64,000 bases of DNA from Parapristionchus giblindavisi (taxonomy: Eukaryota; Nematoda; Chromadorea; Rhabditida; Diplogasteridae): NCBI GenBank assembly GCA_943737045.1, contig CALSFV010000217.1, forward strand, positions 62,001 to 126,000. Reading direction: 5' to 3'. The position numbers and the translations under genes were made by a program. The number at the start of each line of letters is the position of its first letter. The first letter of the stretch is position 1. Positions 22,859 through 36,565 of the stretch are shown here, piece after piece. Under the pieces are notes generated by a model. The model saw only the letters and a program-made list of their open reading frames with translations. It had not been told where the DNA came from and ran no database searches.

Positions 22859-25800
22859 TCAACAAAAGATTACAGCTTGACATGAACTGAAGTGTACATT
22901 ATTCAGAATTTTTTGCTCTTTCTCGTGGTATATGACACGATAAGTTTCGCTAAAATATTGACGTGTCACGAATTCTTTAATGCCAAAAATGCATGGTTCA
23001 ATGTTGTTAATTCGGCTGGAGCGGCCGTTGTTCAACATTGAATGTTGCAAATTATTCAGAATTTTTTGCTCTTTCGTTTGGTATATGACACGATGGGTTT
23101 CGCTGAAAATTTTTCATGTCAGGAATTGTTTTGTTCTTATCAGAGTGATGGTTACTTTTGTACTTAGGGCATTGTAGAATCAACAAAAGATTACAGCTTG
23201 ACATGAACTGAAGTGTACATTATTCAGAATTTTTTGCTCTTTCTCGTGGTATATGACACGATAAGTTTCGCTAAAATATTGACGTGTCACGAATTCTTTA
23301 ATGCCAAAAATGCATGGTTCAATGTTGTTAATTCGGCTGGAGCGGCCGTTGTTCAACATTGAACGTTGCAAATTATTCAGAATTTTTTGCTCTTTCGTTT
23401 GGTATATGACACGATGGGTTTCGCTGAAAATTTTTCATGTCAGGAATTGTTTTGTTCTTATCAGAGTGATGGTTACTTTTGTACTTAGGGCATTGTAGAA
23501 TCAACAAAAGATTACAGCTTTACATGAACTGAAGTGTACATTATTCAGAATTTTTTGCTCTTTCTCGTGGTATATGACACGATAAGTTTCGCTAAAATAT
23601 TGACGTGTCACGAATTCTTTAATGCCAAAAATGCATGGTTCAATGTTGTTAATTCGGCTGGAGCGGCCGGTGTTCAACATTGAATGTTGCAAATTATTCA
23701 GAATTTTTTGCTCTTTCGTTTGGTATATGACACGATGGGTTTCGCTGAAAATTTTTCATGTCAGGAATTGTTTTGTTCTTATCAGAGTGATGGTTACTTT
23801 TGTACTTAGGGCATTGTAGAATCAACAATAGATTACAGCTTGACATGAACTGAAGTGTACATTATTCAGAATGTTTTGCTCTTTCGTTTGGTGTATGACA
23901 CGCTGGGTTTCGCTGAAAATTTTTCATGTCAGGAATTGTTTTGTTCTTATCAGAGTGATGGTTACTTTTGTACTTAGGGCATTGTAGAATCAACAAAAGA
24001 TTACAGCTTGACATGAACTGAAGTGTACATTATTCAGAATTTTTTGCTCTTTCTCGTGGTATATGACACGATAAGTTTCGCTAAAATATTGACGTGTCAC
24101 GAATTCTTTAATGCCAAAAATGCATGGTTCAATGTTGTTAATTCGGCTGGAGCGGCCGTTGTTCAACATTGAATGTTGCAAATTATTCAGAATTTTTTGC
24201 TCTTTCGTTTGGTATATGACACGATGGGTTTCGCTGAAAATTTTTCATGTCAGGAATTGTTTTGTTCTTATCAGAGTGATGGTTACTTTTGTACTTAGGG
24301 CATTGTAGAATCAACAAAAGATTACAGCTTGACATGAACTGAAGTGTACATTATTCAGAATTTTTTGCTCTTTCTCGTGGTATATGACACGATAAGTTTC
24401 GCTAAAATATTGACGTGTCACGAATTCTTTAATGCCAAAAATGCATGGTTCAATGTTGTTAATTCGGCTGGAGCGGCCGTTGTTCAACATTGAACGTTGC
24501 AAATTATTCAGAATTTTTTGCTCTTTCGTTTGGTATATGACACGATGGGTTTCGCTGAAAATTTTTCATGTCAGGAATTGTTTTGTTCTTATCAGAGTGA
24601 TGGTTACTTTTGTACTTAGGGCATTGTAGAATCAACAAAAGATTACAGCTTGACATGAACTGAAGTGTACATTATTCAGAATTTTTTGCTCTTTCTCGTG
24701 GTATATGACACGATAAGTTTCGCTAAAATATTGACGTGTCACGAATTCTTTAATGCCAAAAATGCATGGTTCAATGTTGTTAATTCGGCTGGAGCGGCCG
24801 TTGTTCAACATTGAATGTTGCAAATTATTCAGAATGTTTTGCTCTTTCGTTTGGTATATGACACGATGGGTTTCGCTGAAAATTTTTCATGTCAGGAATT
24901 GTTTTGTTCTTATCAGAGTGATGGTTACTTTTGTACTTAGGGCATTGTAGAATCAACAAAAGATTACAGCTTGACATGAACTGAAGTGTACATTATTCAG
25001 AATTTTTTGCTCTTTCTCGTGGTATATGACACGATAAGTTTCGCTAAAATATTGACGTGTCACGAATTCTTTAATGCCAAAAATGCATGGTTCAATGTTG
25101 TTAATTCGGCTGGAGCGGCCGTTGTTCAACATGGAACGTTGCAAATTATTCAGAATTTTTTGCTCTTTCGTTTGGTATATGACACGCTGGGTTTCGCTGA
25201 AAATTTTTCATGTCAGGAATTGTTTTGTTCTTATCAGAGTGATGGTTACTTTTGTACTTAGGGCATTGTAGAATCAACAAAAGATTACAGCTTGACATGA
25301 ACTGAAGTGTACATTATTCAGAATTTTTTGCTCTTTCTCGTGGTATATGACACGATAAGTTTCGCTAAAATATTGACGTGTCACGAATTCTTTAATGCCA
25401 AAAATGCATGGTTCAATGTTGTTAATTCGGCTGGAGCGGCCGTTGTTCAACATTGAACGTTGCAAATTATTCAGAATTTTTTGCTCTTTCGTTTGGTATA
25501 TGACACGATGGGTTTCGCTGAAAATTTTTCATGTCAGGAATTGTTTTGTTCTTATCAGAGTGATGGTTACTTTTGTACTTAGGGCATTGTAGAATCAACA
25601 AAAGATTACAGCTTGACATGAACTGAAGTGTACATTATTCAGAATTTTTTGCTCTTTCTCGTGGTATATGACACGATAAGTTTCGCTAAAATATTGACGT
25701 GTCACGAATTCTTTAATGCCAAAAATGCATGGTTCAATGTTGTTAATTCGGCTGGAGCGGCCGTTGTTCAACATTGAACGTTGCAAATTATTCAGAATTT

Positions 25801-27520
25801 TTTGCTCTTTCGTTTGGTATATGACACGATGGGTTTCGCTGAAAATTTTTCATGTCAGGAATTGTTTTGTTCTTATCAGAGTGATGGTTACTTTTGTACT
25901 TAGGGCATTGTAGAATCAACAAAAGATTACAGCTTTACATGAACTGAAGTGTACATTATTCAGAATTTTTTGCTCTTTCTCGTGGTATATGACACGATAA
26001 GTTTCGCTAAAATATTGACGTGTCACGAATTCTTTAATGCCAAAAATGCATGGTTCAATGTTGTTAATTCGGCTGGAGCGGCCGTTGTTCAACATGGAAC
26101 GTTGCAAATTATTCAGAATTTTTTGCTCTTTCGTTTGGTATATGACACGCTGGGTTTCGCTGAAAATTTTTCATGTCAGGAATTGTTTTGTTCTTATCAG
26201 AGTGATGGTTACTTTTGTACTTAGGGCATTGTAGAATCAACAAAAGATTACAGCTTGACATGAACTGAAGTGTACATTATTCAGAATTTTTTGCTCTTTC
26301 TCGTGGTATATGACACGATAAGTTTCGCTAAAATATTGACGTGTCACGAATTCTTTAATGCCAAAAATGCATGGTTCAATGTTGTTAATTCGGCTGGAGC
26401 GGCCGTTGTTCAACATGGAACGTTGCAAATTATTCAGAATTTTTTGCTCTTTCGTTTGGTATATGACACGCTGGGTTTCGCTGAAAATTTTTCATGTCAG
26501 TAATTGTTTTGTTCATATCAGAGTGATGGTTACTTTTGTACTTAGGGCATTGTAGAATCAACAAAAGATTACAGCTTGACATGAACTGAAGTGTACATTA
26601 TTCAGAATTTTTTGCTCTTTCTCGTGGTATATGACACGATAAGTTTCGCTAAAATATTGACGTGTCACGAATTCTTTAATGCCAAAAATGCATGGTTCAA
26701 TGTTGTTAATTCGGCTGGAGCGGCCGTTGTTCAACATGGAACGTTGCAAATTATTCAGAATTTTTTGCTCTTTCGTTTGGTATATGACACGCTGGGTTTC
26801 GCTGAAAATTTTTCATGTCAGGAATTGTTTTGTTCTTATCAGAGTGATGGTTACTTTTGTACTTAGGGCATTGTAGAATCAACAAAAGATTACAGCTTGA
26901 CATGAACTGAAGTGTACATTATTCAGAATTTTTTGCTCTTTCTCGTGGTATATGACACGATAAGTTTCGCTAAAATATTGACGTGTCACGAATTCTTTAA
27001 TGCCAAAAATGCATGGTTCAATGTTGTTAATTCGGCTGGAGCGGCCGTTGTTCAGCATTGAACGTTGCAAATTATTCAGAATTTTTTGCTCTTTCGTTTG
27101 GTATATGACACGCTGGGTTTCGCTGAAAATTTTTCATGTCAGGAATTGTTTTGTTCTTATCAGAGTGATGGTTACTTTTGTACTTAGGGCATTGTAGAAT
27201 CAACAAAAGATTACAGCTTGACATGAACTGAAGTGTACATTATTCAGAATTTTTTGCTCTTTCTCGTGGTATATGACACGATAAGTTTCGCTAAAATATT
27301 GACGTGTCACGAATTCTTTAATGCCAAAAATGCATGGTTCAATGTTGTTAATTCGGCTGGAGCGGCCGTTGTTCAACATGGAACGTTGCAAATTATTCAG
27401 AATTTTTTGCTCTTTCGTTTGGTATATGACACGCTGGGTTTCGCTGAAAATTTTTCATGTCAGGAATTGTTTTGTTCTTATCAGAGTGATGGTTACTTTT
27501 GCACTTAGGGCATTGTAGAA

Positions 27521-28696
27521 TCAACAAAAGATTACAGCTTGACATGAACTGAAGTGTACATTATTCAGAATTTTTTGCTCTTTCGTTTGGTATATGACAC
27601 GCTGGGTTTCGCTGAAAATTTTTCATGTCAGGAATTGTTTTGTTCTTATCAGAGTGATGGTTACTTTTGTACTTAGGGCATTGTAGAATCAACAAAAGAT
27701 TACAGCTTGACATGAACTGAAGTGTACATTATTCAGAATTTTTTGCTCTTTCGTTTGGTGTATGACACGATGGATTTCGCTGAAAATTTTTCATGTCAGG
27801 AATTGTTTTGTTCTTATCAGAGTGATGGTTACTTTTGCACTTAGGGCATTGTAGAATCAACAAAAGATTACAGCTTGACATGAACTGAAGTGTACATTAT
27901 TCAGAATTTTTTGCTCTTTCGTTTGGTATATGACACGCTGGGTTTCGCTGAAAATTTTTCATGTCAGGAATTGTTTTGTTCTTATCAGAGTGATGGTTAC
28001 TTTTGTACTTAGGGCATTGTAGAATCAACAAAAGATTACAGCTTGACATGAACTGAAGTGTACATTATTCAGAATTTTTTGCTCTTTCGTTTGGTGTATG
28101 ACACGATGGATTTCGCTGAAAATTTTTCATGTCAGGAATTGTTTTGTTCTTATCAGAGTGATGGTTACTTTTGCACTTAGGGCATTGTAGAATCAACAAA
28201 AGATTACAGCTTGACATGAACTGAAGTGTACATTATTCAGAATTTTTTGCTCTTTCGTTTGGTATATGACACGCTGGGTTTCGCTGAAAATTTTTCATGT
28301 CAGGAATTGTTTTGTTCTTATCAGAGTGATGGTTACTTTTGTACTTAGGGCATTGTAGAATCAACAAAAGATTACAGCTTGACATGAACTGAAGTGTACA
28401 TTATTCAGAATTTTTTGCTCTTTCGTTTGGTGTATGACACGATGGATTTCGCTGAAAATTTTTCATGTCAGGAATTGTTTTGTTCTTATCAGAGTGATGG
28501 TTACTTTTGCACTTAGGGCATTGTAGAATCAACAAAAGATTACAGCTTGACATGAACTGAAGTGTACATTATTCAGAATTTTTTGCTCTTTCGTTTGGTA
28601 TATGACACGCTGGGTTTCGCTGAAAATTTTTCATGTCAGGAATTGTTTTGTTCTTATCAGAGTGATGGTTACTTTTGTACTTAGGGCATTGTAGAA
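27521..28696. repeat. Seven consecutive S units with 336-bp dimer period
   Basis: Seven 168-bp units alternate between type 1 (TATATGACACGCTGGG, TTTTGTACTTAG) and type 2 (TGTATGACACGATGGA, TTTTGCACTTAG), giving three and a half copies of a 336-bp dimer. No B half, and so no GC-rich core, is present in these 1,176 bp. The preceding L (27200) already ends in TTTTGCACTTAG, which suggests the dimer array began inside that unit. Confidence 0.88.
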
Positions 28697-29017
28697 TCAA
28701 CAAAAGATTACAGCTTGACATGAACTGAAGTGTACATTATTCAGAATTTTTTGCTCTTTCTCGTGGTATATGACACGATAAGTTTCGCTAAAATATTGAC
28801 GTGTCACGAATTCTTTAATGCCAAAAATGCATGGTTCAATGTTGTTAATTCGGCTGGAGCGGCCGTTGTTCAACATGGAACGTTGCAAATTATTCAGAAT
28901 TTTTTGCTCTTTCGTTTGGTATATGACACGCTGGGTTTCGCTGAAAATTTTTCATGTCAGGAATTGTTTTGTTCTTATCAGAGTGATGGTTACTTTTGTA
29001 CTTAGGGCATTGTAGAA

Positions 29018-32000
29018 TCAACAAAAGATTACAGCTTGACATGAACTGAAGTGTACATTATTCAGAATTTTTTGCTCTTTCTCGTGGTATATGACACGAT
29101 AAGTTTCGCTAAAATATTGACGTGTCACGAATTCTTTAATGCCAAAAATGCATGGTTCAATGTTGTTAATTCGGCTGGAGCGGCCGTTGTTCAACATGGA
29201 ACGTTGCAAATTATTCAGAATTTTTTGCTCTTTCGTTTGGTATATGACACGCTGGGTTTCGCTGAAAATTTTTCATGTCAGGAATTGTTTTGTTCTTATC
29301 AGAGTGATGGTTACTTTTGTACTTAGGGCATTGTAGAATCAACAAAAGATTACAGCTTGACATGAACTGAAGTGTACATTATTCAGAATTTTTTGCTCTT
29401 TCGTTTGGTGTATGACACGATGGATTTCGCTGAAAATTTTTCATGTCAGGAATTGTTTTGTTCTTATCAGAGTGATGGTTACTTTTGCACTTAGGGCATT
29501 GTAGAATCAACAAAAGATTACAGCTTGACATGAACTGAAGTGTACATTATTCAGAATTTTTTGCTCTTTCTCGTGGTATATGACACGATAAGTTTCGCTA
29601 AAATATTGACGTGTCACGAATTCTTTAATGCCAAAAATGCATGGTTCAATGTTGTTAATTCGGCTGGAGCGGCCGTTGTTCAACATGGAACGTTGCAAAT
29701 TATTCAGAATTTTTTGCTCTTTCGTTTGGTATATGACACGCTGGGTTTCGCTGAAAATTTTTCATGTCAGGAATTGTTTTGTTCTTATCAGAGTGATGGT
29801 TACTTTTGTACTTAGGGCATTGTAGAATCAACAAAAGATTACAGCTTGACATGAACTGAAGTGTACATTATTCAGAATTTTTTGCTCTTTCGTTTGGTGT
29901 ATGACACGATGGATTTCGCTGAAAATTTTTCATGTCAGGAATTGTTTTGTTCTTATCAGAGTGATGGTTACTTTTGCACTTAGGGCATTGTAGAATCAAC
30001 AAAAGATTACAGCTTGACATGAACTGAAGTGTACAATGTTCAGAATTTTTTGCTCTTTCGTTTGGTATATGACACGCTGGGTTTCGCTGAAAATTTTTCA
30101 TGTCAGGAATTGTTTTGTTCTTATCAGAGTGATGGTTACTTTTGTACTTAGGGCATTGTAGAATCAACAAAAGATTACAGCTTGACATGAACTGAAGTGT
30201 ACATTATTCAGAATTTTTTGCTCTTTCGTTTGGTATATGACACGCTGGGTTTCGCTGAAAATTTTTCATCTCAGGAATTGTTTTGTTCTTATCAGAGTGA
30301 TGGTTACTTTTGTACTTAGGGCATTGTAGAATCAACAAAAGATTACAGCTTGACATGAACTGAAGTGTACATTATTCAGAATTTTTTGCTCTTTCGTTTG
30401 GTGTATGACACGATGGATTTCGCTGAAAATTTTTCATGTCAGGAATTGTTTTGTTCTTATCAGAGTGATGGTTACTTTTGCACTTAGGGCATTGTAGAAT
30501 CAACAAAAGATTACAGCTTGACATGAACTGAAGTGTACATTATTCAGAATTTTTTGCTCTTTCGTTTGGTATATGACACGCTGGGTTTCGCTGAAAATTT
30601 TTCATGTCAGGAATTGTTTTGTTCTTATCAGAGTGATGGTTACTTTTGTACTTAGGGCATTGTAGAATCAACAAAAGATTACAGCTTGACATGAACTGAA
30701 GTGTACATTATTCAGAATTTTTTGCTCTTTCGTTTGGTGTATGACACGATGGATTTCGCTGAAAATTTTTCATGTCAGGAATTGTTTTGTTCTTATCAGA
30801 GTGATGGTTACTTTTGCACTTAGGGCATTGTAGAATCAACAAAAGATTACAGCTTGACATGAACTGAAGTGTACATTATTCAGAATTTTTTGCTCTTTCG
30901 TTTGGTATATGACACGCTGGGTTTCGCTGAAAATTTTTCATGTCAGGAATTGTTTTGTTCTTATCAGAGTGATGGTTACTTTTGTACTTAGGGCATTGTA
31001 GAATCAACAAAAGATTACAGCTTGACATGAACTGAAGTGTACATTATTCAGAATTTTTTGCTCTTTCTCGTGGTATATGACACGATAAGTTTCGCTAAAA
31101 TATTGACGTGTCACGAATTCTTTAATGCCAAAAATGCATGGTTCAATGTTGTTAATTCGGCTGGAGCGGCCGTTGTTCAACATGGAACGTTGCAAATTAT
31201 TCAGAATTTTTTGCTCTTTCGTTTGGTATATGACACGCTGGGTTTCGCTGAAAATTTTTCATGTCAGGAATTGTTTTGTTCTTATCAGAGTGATGGTTAC
31301 TTTTGTACTTAGGGCATTGTAGAATCAACAAAAGATTACAGCTTGACATGAACTGAAGTGTACATTATTCAGAATTTTTTGCTCTTTCGTTTGGTGTATG
31401 ACACGATGGATTTCGCTGAAAATTTTTCATGTCAGGAATTGTTTTGTTCTTATCAGAGTGATGGTTACTTTTGCACTTAGGGCATTGTAGAATCAACAAA
31501 AGATTACAGCTTGACATGAACTGAAGTGTACATTATTCAGAATTTTTTGCTCTTTCTCGTGGTATATGACACGATAAGTTTCGCTAAAATATTGACGTGT
31601 CACGAATTCTTTAATGCCAAAAATGCATGGTTCAATGTTGTTAATTCGGCTGGAGCGGCCGTTGTTCAACATGGAACGTTGCAAATTATTCAGAATTTTT
31701 TGCTCTTTCGTTTGGTATATGACACGCTGGGTTTCGCTGAAAATTTTTCATGTCAGGAATTGTTTTGTTCTTATCAGAGTGATGGTTACTTTTGTACTTA
31801 GGGCATTGTAGAATCAACAAAAGATTACAGCTTGACATGAACTGAAGTGTACATTATTCAGAATTTTTTGCTCTTTCGTTTGGTGTATGACACGATGGAT
31901 TTCGCTGAAAATTTTTCATGTCAGGAATTGTTTTGTTCTTATCAGAGTGATGGTTACTTTTGCACTTAGGGCATTGTAGAATCAACAAAAGATTACAGCT

Positions 32001-32989
32001 TGACATGAACTGAAGTGTACAATGTTCAGAATTTTTTGCTCTTTCGTTTGGTATATGACACGCTGGGTTTCGCTGAAAATTTTTCATGTCAGGAATTGTT
32101 TTGTTCTTATCAGAGTGATGGTTACTTTTGTACTTAGGGCATTGTAGAATCAACAAAAGATTACAGCTTGACATGAACTGAAGTGTACATTATTCAGAAT
32201 TTTTTGCTCTTTCGTTTGGTATATGACACGCTGGGTTTCGCTGAAAATTTTTCATCTCAGGAATTGTTTTGTTCTTATCAGAGTGATGGTTACTTTTGTA
32301 CTTAGGGCATTGTAGAATCAACAAAAGATTACAGCTTGACATGAACTGAAGTGTACATTATTCAGAATTTTTTGCTCTTTCGTTTGGTGTATGACACGAT
32401 GGATTTCGCTGAAAATTTTTCATGTCAGGAATTGTTTTGTTCTTATCAGAGTGATGGTTACTTTTGCACTTAGGGCATTGTAGAATCAACAAAAGATTAC
32501 AGCTTGACATGAACTGAAGTGTACATTATTCAGAATTTTTTGCTCTTTCGTTTGGTATATGACACGCTGGGTTTCGCTGAAAATTTTTCATGTCAGGAAT
32601 TGTTTTGTTCTTATCAGAGTGATGGTTACTTTTGTACTTAGGGCATTGTAGAATCAACAAAAGATTACAGCTTGACATGAACTGAAGTGTACATTATTCA
32701 GAATTTTTTGCTCTTTCGTTTGGTGTATGACACGATGGATTTCGCTGAAAATTTTTCATGTCAGGAATTGTTTTGTTCTTATCAGAGTGATGGTTACTTT
32801 TGCACTTAGGGCATTGTAGAATCAACAAAAGATTACAGCTTGACATGAACTGAAGTGTACATTATTCAGAATTTTTTGCTCTTTCGTTTGGTATATGACA
32901 CGCTGGGTTTCGCTGAAAATTTTTCATGTCAGGAATTGTTTTGTTCTTATCAGAGTGATGGTTACTTTTGTACTTAGGGCATTGTAGAA
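29018..32989. repeat. 1986-bp higher-order repeat (2 L + 8 S), two copies
   Basis: The order L, S, L, then seven S spans 29018-31003 and recurs at 31004-32989. Private marks recur 1986 bp apart: GTACAATGTTCAG (30033 and 32019) and TTTCATCTCAGG (about 30265 and 32251). I noticed no difference between the copies. A partial third copy of the S run, including the TCATCTCAGG unit, lies at 34916-35755 before L 35756. Confidence 0.88.
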
Positions 32990-35900
32990 TCAACAAAAGA
33001 TTACAGCTTGACATGAACTGAAGTGTACATTATTCAGAATTTTTTGCTCTTTCTCGTGGTATATGACACGATAAGTTTCGCTAAAATATTGACGTGTCAC
33101 GAATTCTTTAATGCCAAAAATGCATGGTTCAATGTTGTTAATTCGGCTGGAGCGGCCGTTGTTCAACATGGAACGTTGCAAATTATTCAGAATTTTTTGC
33201 TCTTTCGTTTGGTATATGACACGCTGGGTTTCGCTGAAAATTTTTCATGTCAGGAATTGTTTTGTTCTTATCAGAGTGATGGTTACTTTTGTACTTAGGG
33301 CATTGTAGAATCAACAAAAGATTACAGCTTGACATGAACTGAAGTGTACATTATTCAGAATTTTTTGCTCTTTCTCGTGGTATATGACAAGATAAGTTTC
33401 GCTAAAATATTGACGTGTCACGAATTCTTTAATGCCAAAAATGCATGGTTCAATGTTGTTAATTCGGCTGGAGCGGCCGTTGTTCAACATTGAATGTTGC
33501 AAATTATTCAGAATTTTTTGCTCTTTCGTTTGGTATATGACACGATGGGTTTCGCTGAAAATTTTTCATGTCAGGAATTGTTTTGTTCTTATCAGAGTGA
33601 TGGTTACTTTTGTACTTAGGGCATTGTAGAATCAACAAAAGATTACAGCTTGACATGAACTGAAGTGTACATTATTCAGAATTTTTTGCTCTTTCTCGTG
33701 GTATATGACACGATAAGTTTCGCTAAAATATTGACGTGTCACGAATTCTTTAATGCCAAAAATGCATGGTTCAATGTTGTTAATTCGGCTGGAGCGGCCG
33801 TTGTTCAACATTGAACGTTGCAAATTATTCAGAATTTTTTGCTCTTTCGTTTGGTATATGACACGATGGGTTTCGCTGAAAATTTTTCATGTCAGGAATT
33901 GTTTTGTTCTTATCAGAGTGATGGTTACTTTTGTACTTAGGGCATTGTAGAATCAACAAAAGATTACAGCTTTACATGAACTGAAGTGTACATTATTCAG
34001 AATTTTTTGCTCTTTCTCGTGGTATATGACACGATAAGTTTCGCTAAAATATTGACGTGTCACGAATTCTTTAATGCCAAAAATGCATGGTTCAATGTTG
34101 TTAATTCGGCTGGAGCGGCCGTTGTTCAACATGGAACGTTGCAAATTATTCAGAATTTTTTGCTCTTTCGTTTGGTATATGACACGCTGGGTTTCGCTGA
34201 AAATTTTTCATGTCAGGAATTGTTTTGTTCTTATCAGAGTGATGGTTACTTTTGTACTTAGGGCATTGTAGAATCAACAAAAGATTACAGCTTGACATGA
34301 ACTGAAGTGTACATTATTCAGAATTTTTTGCTCTTTCTCGTGGTATATGACACGATAAGTTTCGCTAAAATATTGACGTGTCACGAATTCTTTAATGCCA
34401 AAAATGCATGGTTCAATGTTGTTAATTCGGCTGGAGCGGCCGTTGTTCAACATGGAACGTTGCAAATTATTCAGAATTTTTTGCTCTTTCGTTTGGTATA
34501 TGACACGATGGGTTTCGCTGAAAATTTTTCATGTCAGGAATTGTTTTGTTCTTATCAGAGTGATGGTTACTTTTGTACTTAGGGCATTGTAGAATCAACA
34601 AAAGATTACAGCTTTACATGAACTGAAGTGTACATTATTCAGAATTTTTTGCTCTTTCTCGTGGTATATGACACGATAAGTTTCGCTAAAATATTGACGT
34701 GTCACGAATTCTTTAATGCCAAAAATGCATGGTTCAATGTTGTTAATTCGGCTGGAGCGGCCGTTGTTCAACATGGAACGTTGCAAATTATTCAGAATTT
34801 TTTGCTCTTTCGTTTGGTATATGACACGATGGGTTTCGCTGAAAATTTTTCATGTCAGGAATTGTTTTGTTCTTATCAGAGTGATGGTTACTTTTGTACT
34901 TAGGGCATTGTAGAATCAACAAAAGATTACAGCTTGACATGAACTGAAGTGTACATTATTCAGAATTTTTTGCTCTTTCGTTTGGTATATGACACGCTGG
35001 GTTTCGCTGAAAATTTTTCATCTCAGGAATTGTTTTGTTCTTATCAGAGTGATGGTTACTTTTGTACTTAGGGCATTGTAGAATCAACAAAAGATTACAG
35101 CTTGACATGAACTGAAGTGTACATTATTCAGAATTTTTTGCTCTTTCGTTTGGTGTATGACACGATGGATTTCGCTGAAAATTTTTCATGTCAGGAATTG
35201 TTTTGTTCTTATCAGAGTGATGGTTACTTTTGCACTTAGGGCATTGTAGAATCAACAAAAGATTACAGCTTGACATGAACTGAAGTGTACATTATTCAGA
35301 ATTTTTTGCTCTTTCGTTTGGTATATGACACGCTGGGTTTCGCTGAAAATTTTTCATGTCAGGAATTGTTTTGTTCTTATCAGAGTGATGGTTACTTTTG
35401 TACTTAGGGCATTGTAGAATCAACAAAAGATTACAGCTTGACATGAACTGAAGTGTACATTATTCAGAATTTTTTGCTCTTTCGTTTGGTGTATGACACG
35501 ATGGATTTCGCTGAAAATTTTTCATGTCAGGAATTGTTTTGTTCTTATCAGAGTGATGGTTACTTTTGCACTTAGGGCATTGTAGAATCAACAAAAGATT
35601 ACAGCTTGACATGAACTGAAGTGTACATTATTCAGAATTTTTTGCTCTTTCGTTTGGTATATGACACGCTGGGTTTCGCTGAAAATTTTTCATGTCAGGA
35701 ATTGTTTTGTTCTTATCAGAGTGATGGTTACTTTTGTACTTAGGGCATTGTAGAATCAACAAAAGATTACAGCTTGACATGAACTGAAGTGTACATTATT
35801 CAGAATTTTTTGCTCTTTCTCGTGGTATATGACACGATAAGTTTCGCTAAAATATTGACGTGTCACGAATTCTTTAATGCCAAAAATGCATGGTTCAATG

Positions 35901-36565
35901 TTGTTAATTCGGCTGGAGCGGCCGTTGTTCAACATGGAACGTTGCAAATTATTCAGAATTTTTTGCTCTTTCGTTTGGTATATGACACGCTGGGTTTCGC
36001 TGAAAATTTTTCATGTCAGGAATTGTTTTGTTCTTATCAGAGTGATGGTTACTTTTGTACTTAGGGCATTGTAGAATCAACAAAAGATTACAGCTTGACA
36101 TGAACTGAAGTGTACATTATTCAGAATTTTTTGCTCTTTCTCGTGGTATATGACACGATAAGTTTCGCTAAAATATTGACGTGTCACGAATTCTTTAATG
36201 CCAAAAATGCATGGTTCAATGTTGTTAATTCGGCTGGAGCGGCCGTTGTTCAACATGGAACGTTGCAAATTATTCAGAATTTTTTGCTCTTTCGTTTGGT
36301 ATATGACACGCTGGGTTTCGCTGAAAATTTTTCATGTCAGGAATTGTTTTGTTCTTATCAGAGTGATGGTTACTTTTGTACTTAGGGCATTGTAGAATCA
36401 ACAAAAGATTACAGCTTGACATGAACTGAAGTGTACATTATTCAGAATTTTTTGCTCTTTCGTTTGGTGTATGACACGATGGATTTCGCTGAAAATTTTT
36501 CATGTCAGGAATTGTTTTGTTCTTATCAGAGTGATGGTTACTTTTGCACTTAGGGCATTGTAGAA

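Noticed and set aside
36398..36565. Tandem tRNA or 5S rRNA genes hidden in the repeat unit
   Set aside because: No A/B box pair with cloverleaf pairing or 5S internal control region could be recognised in L or S units.
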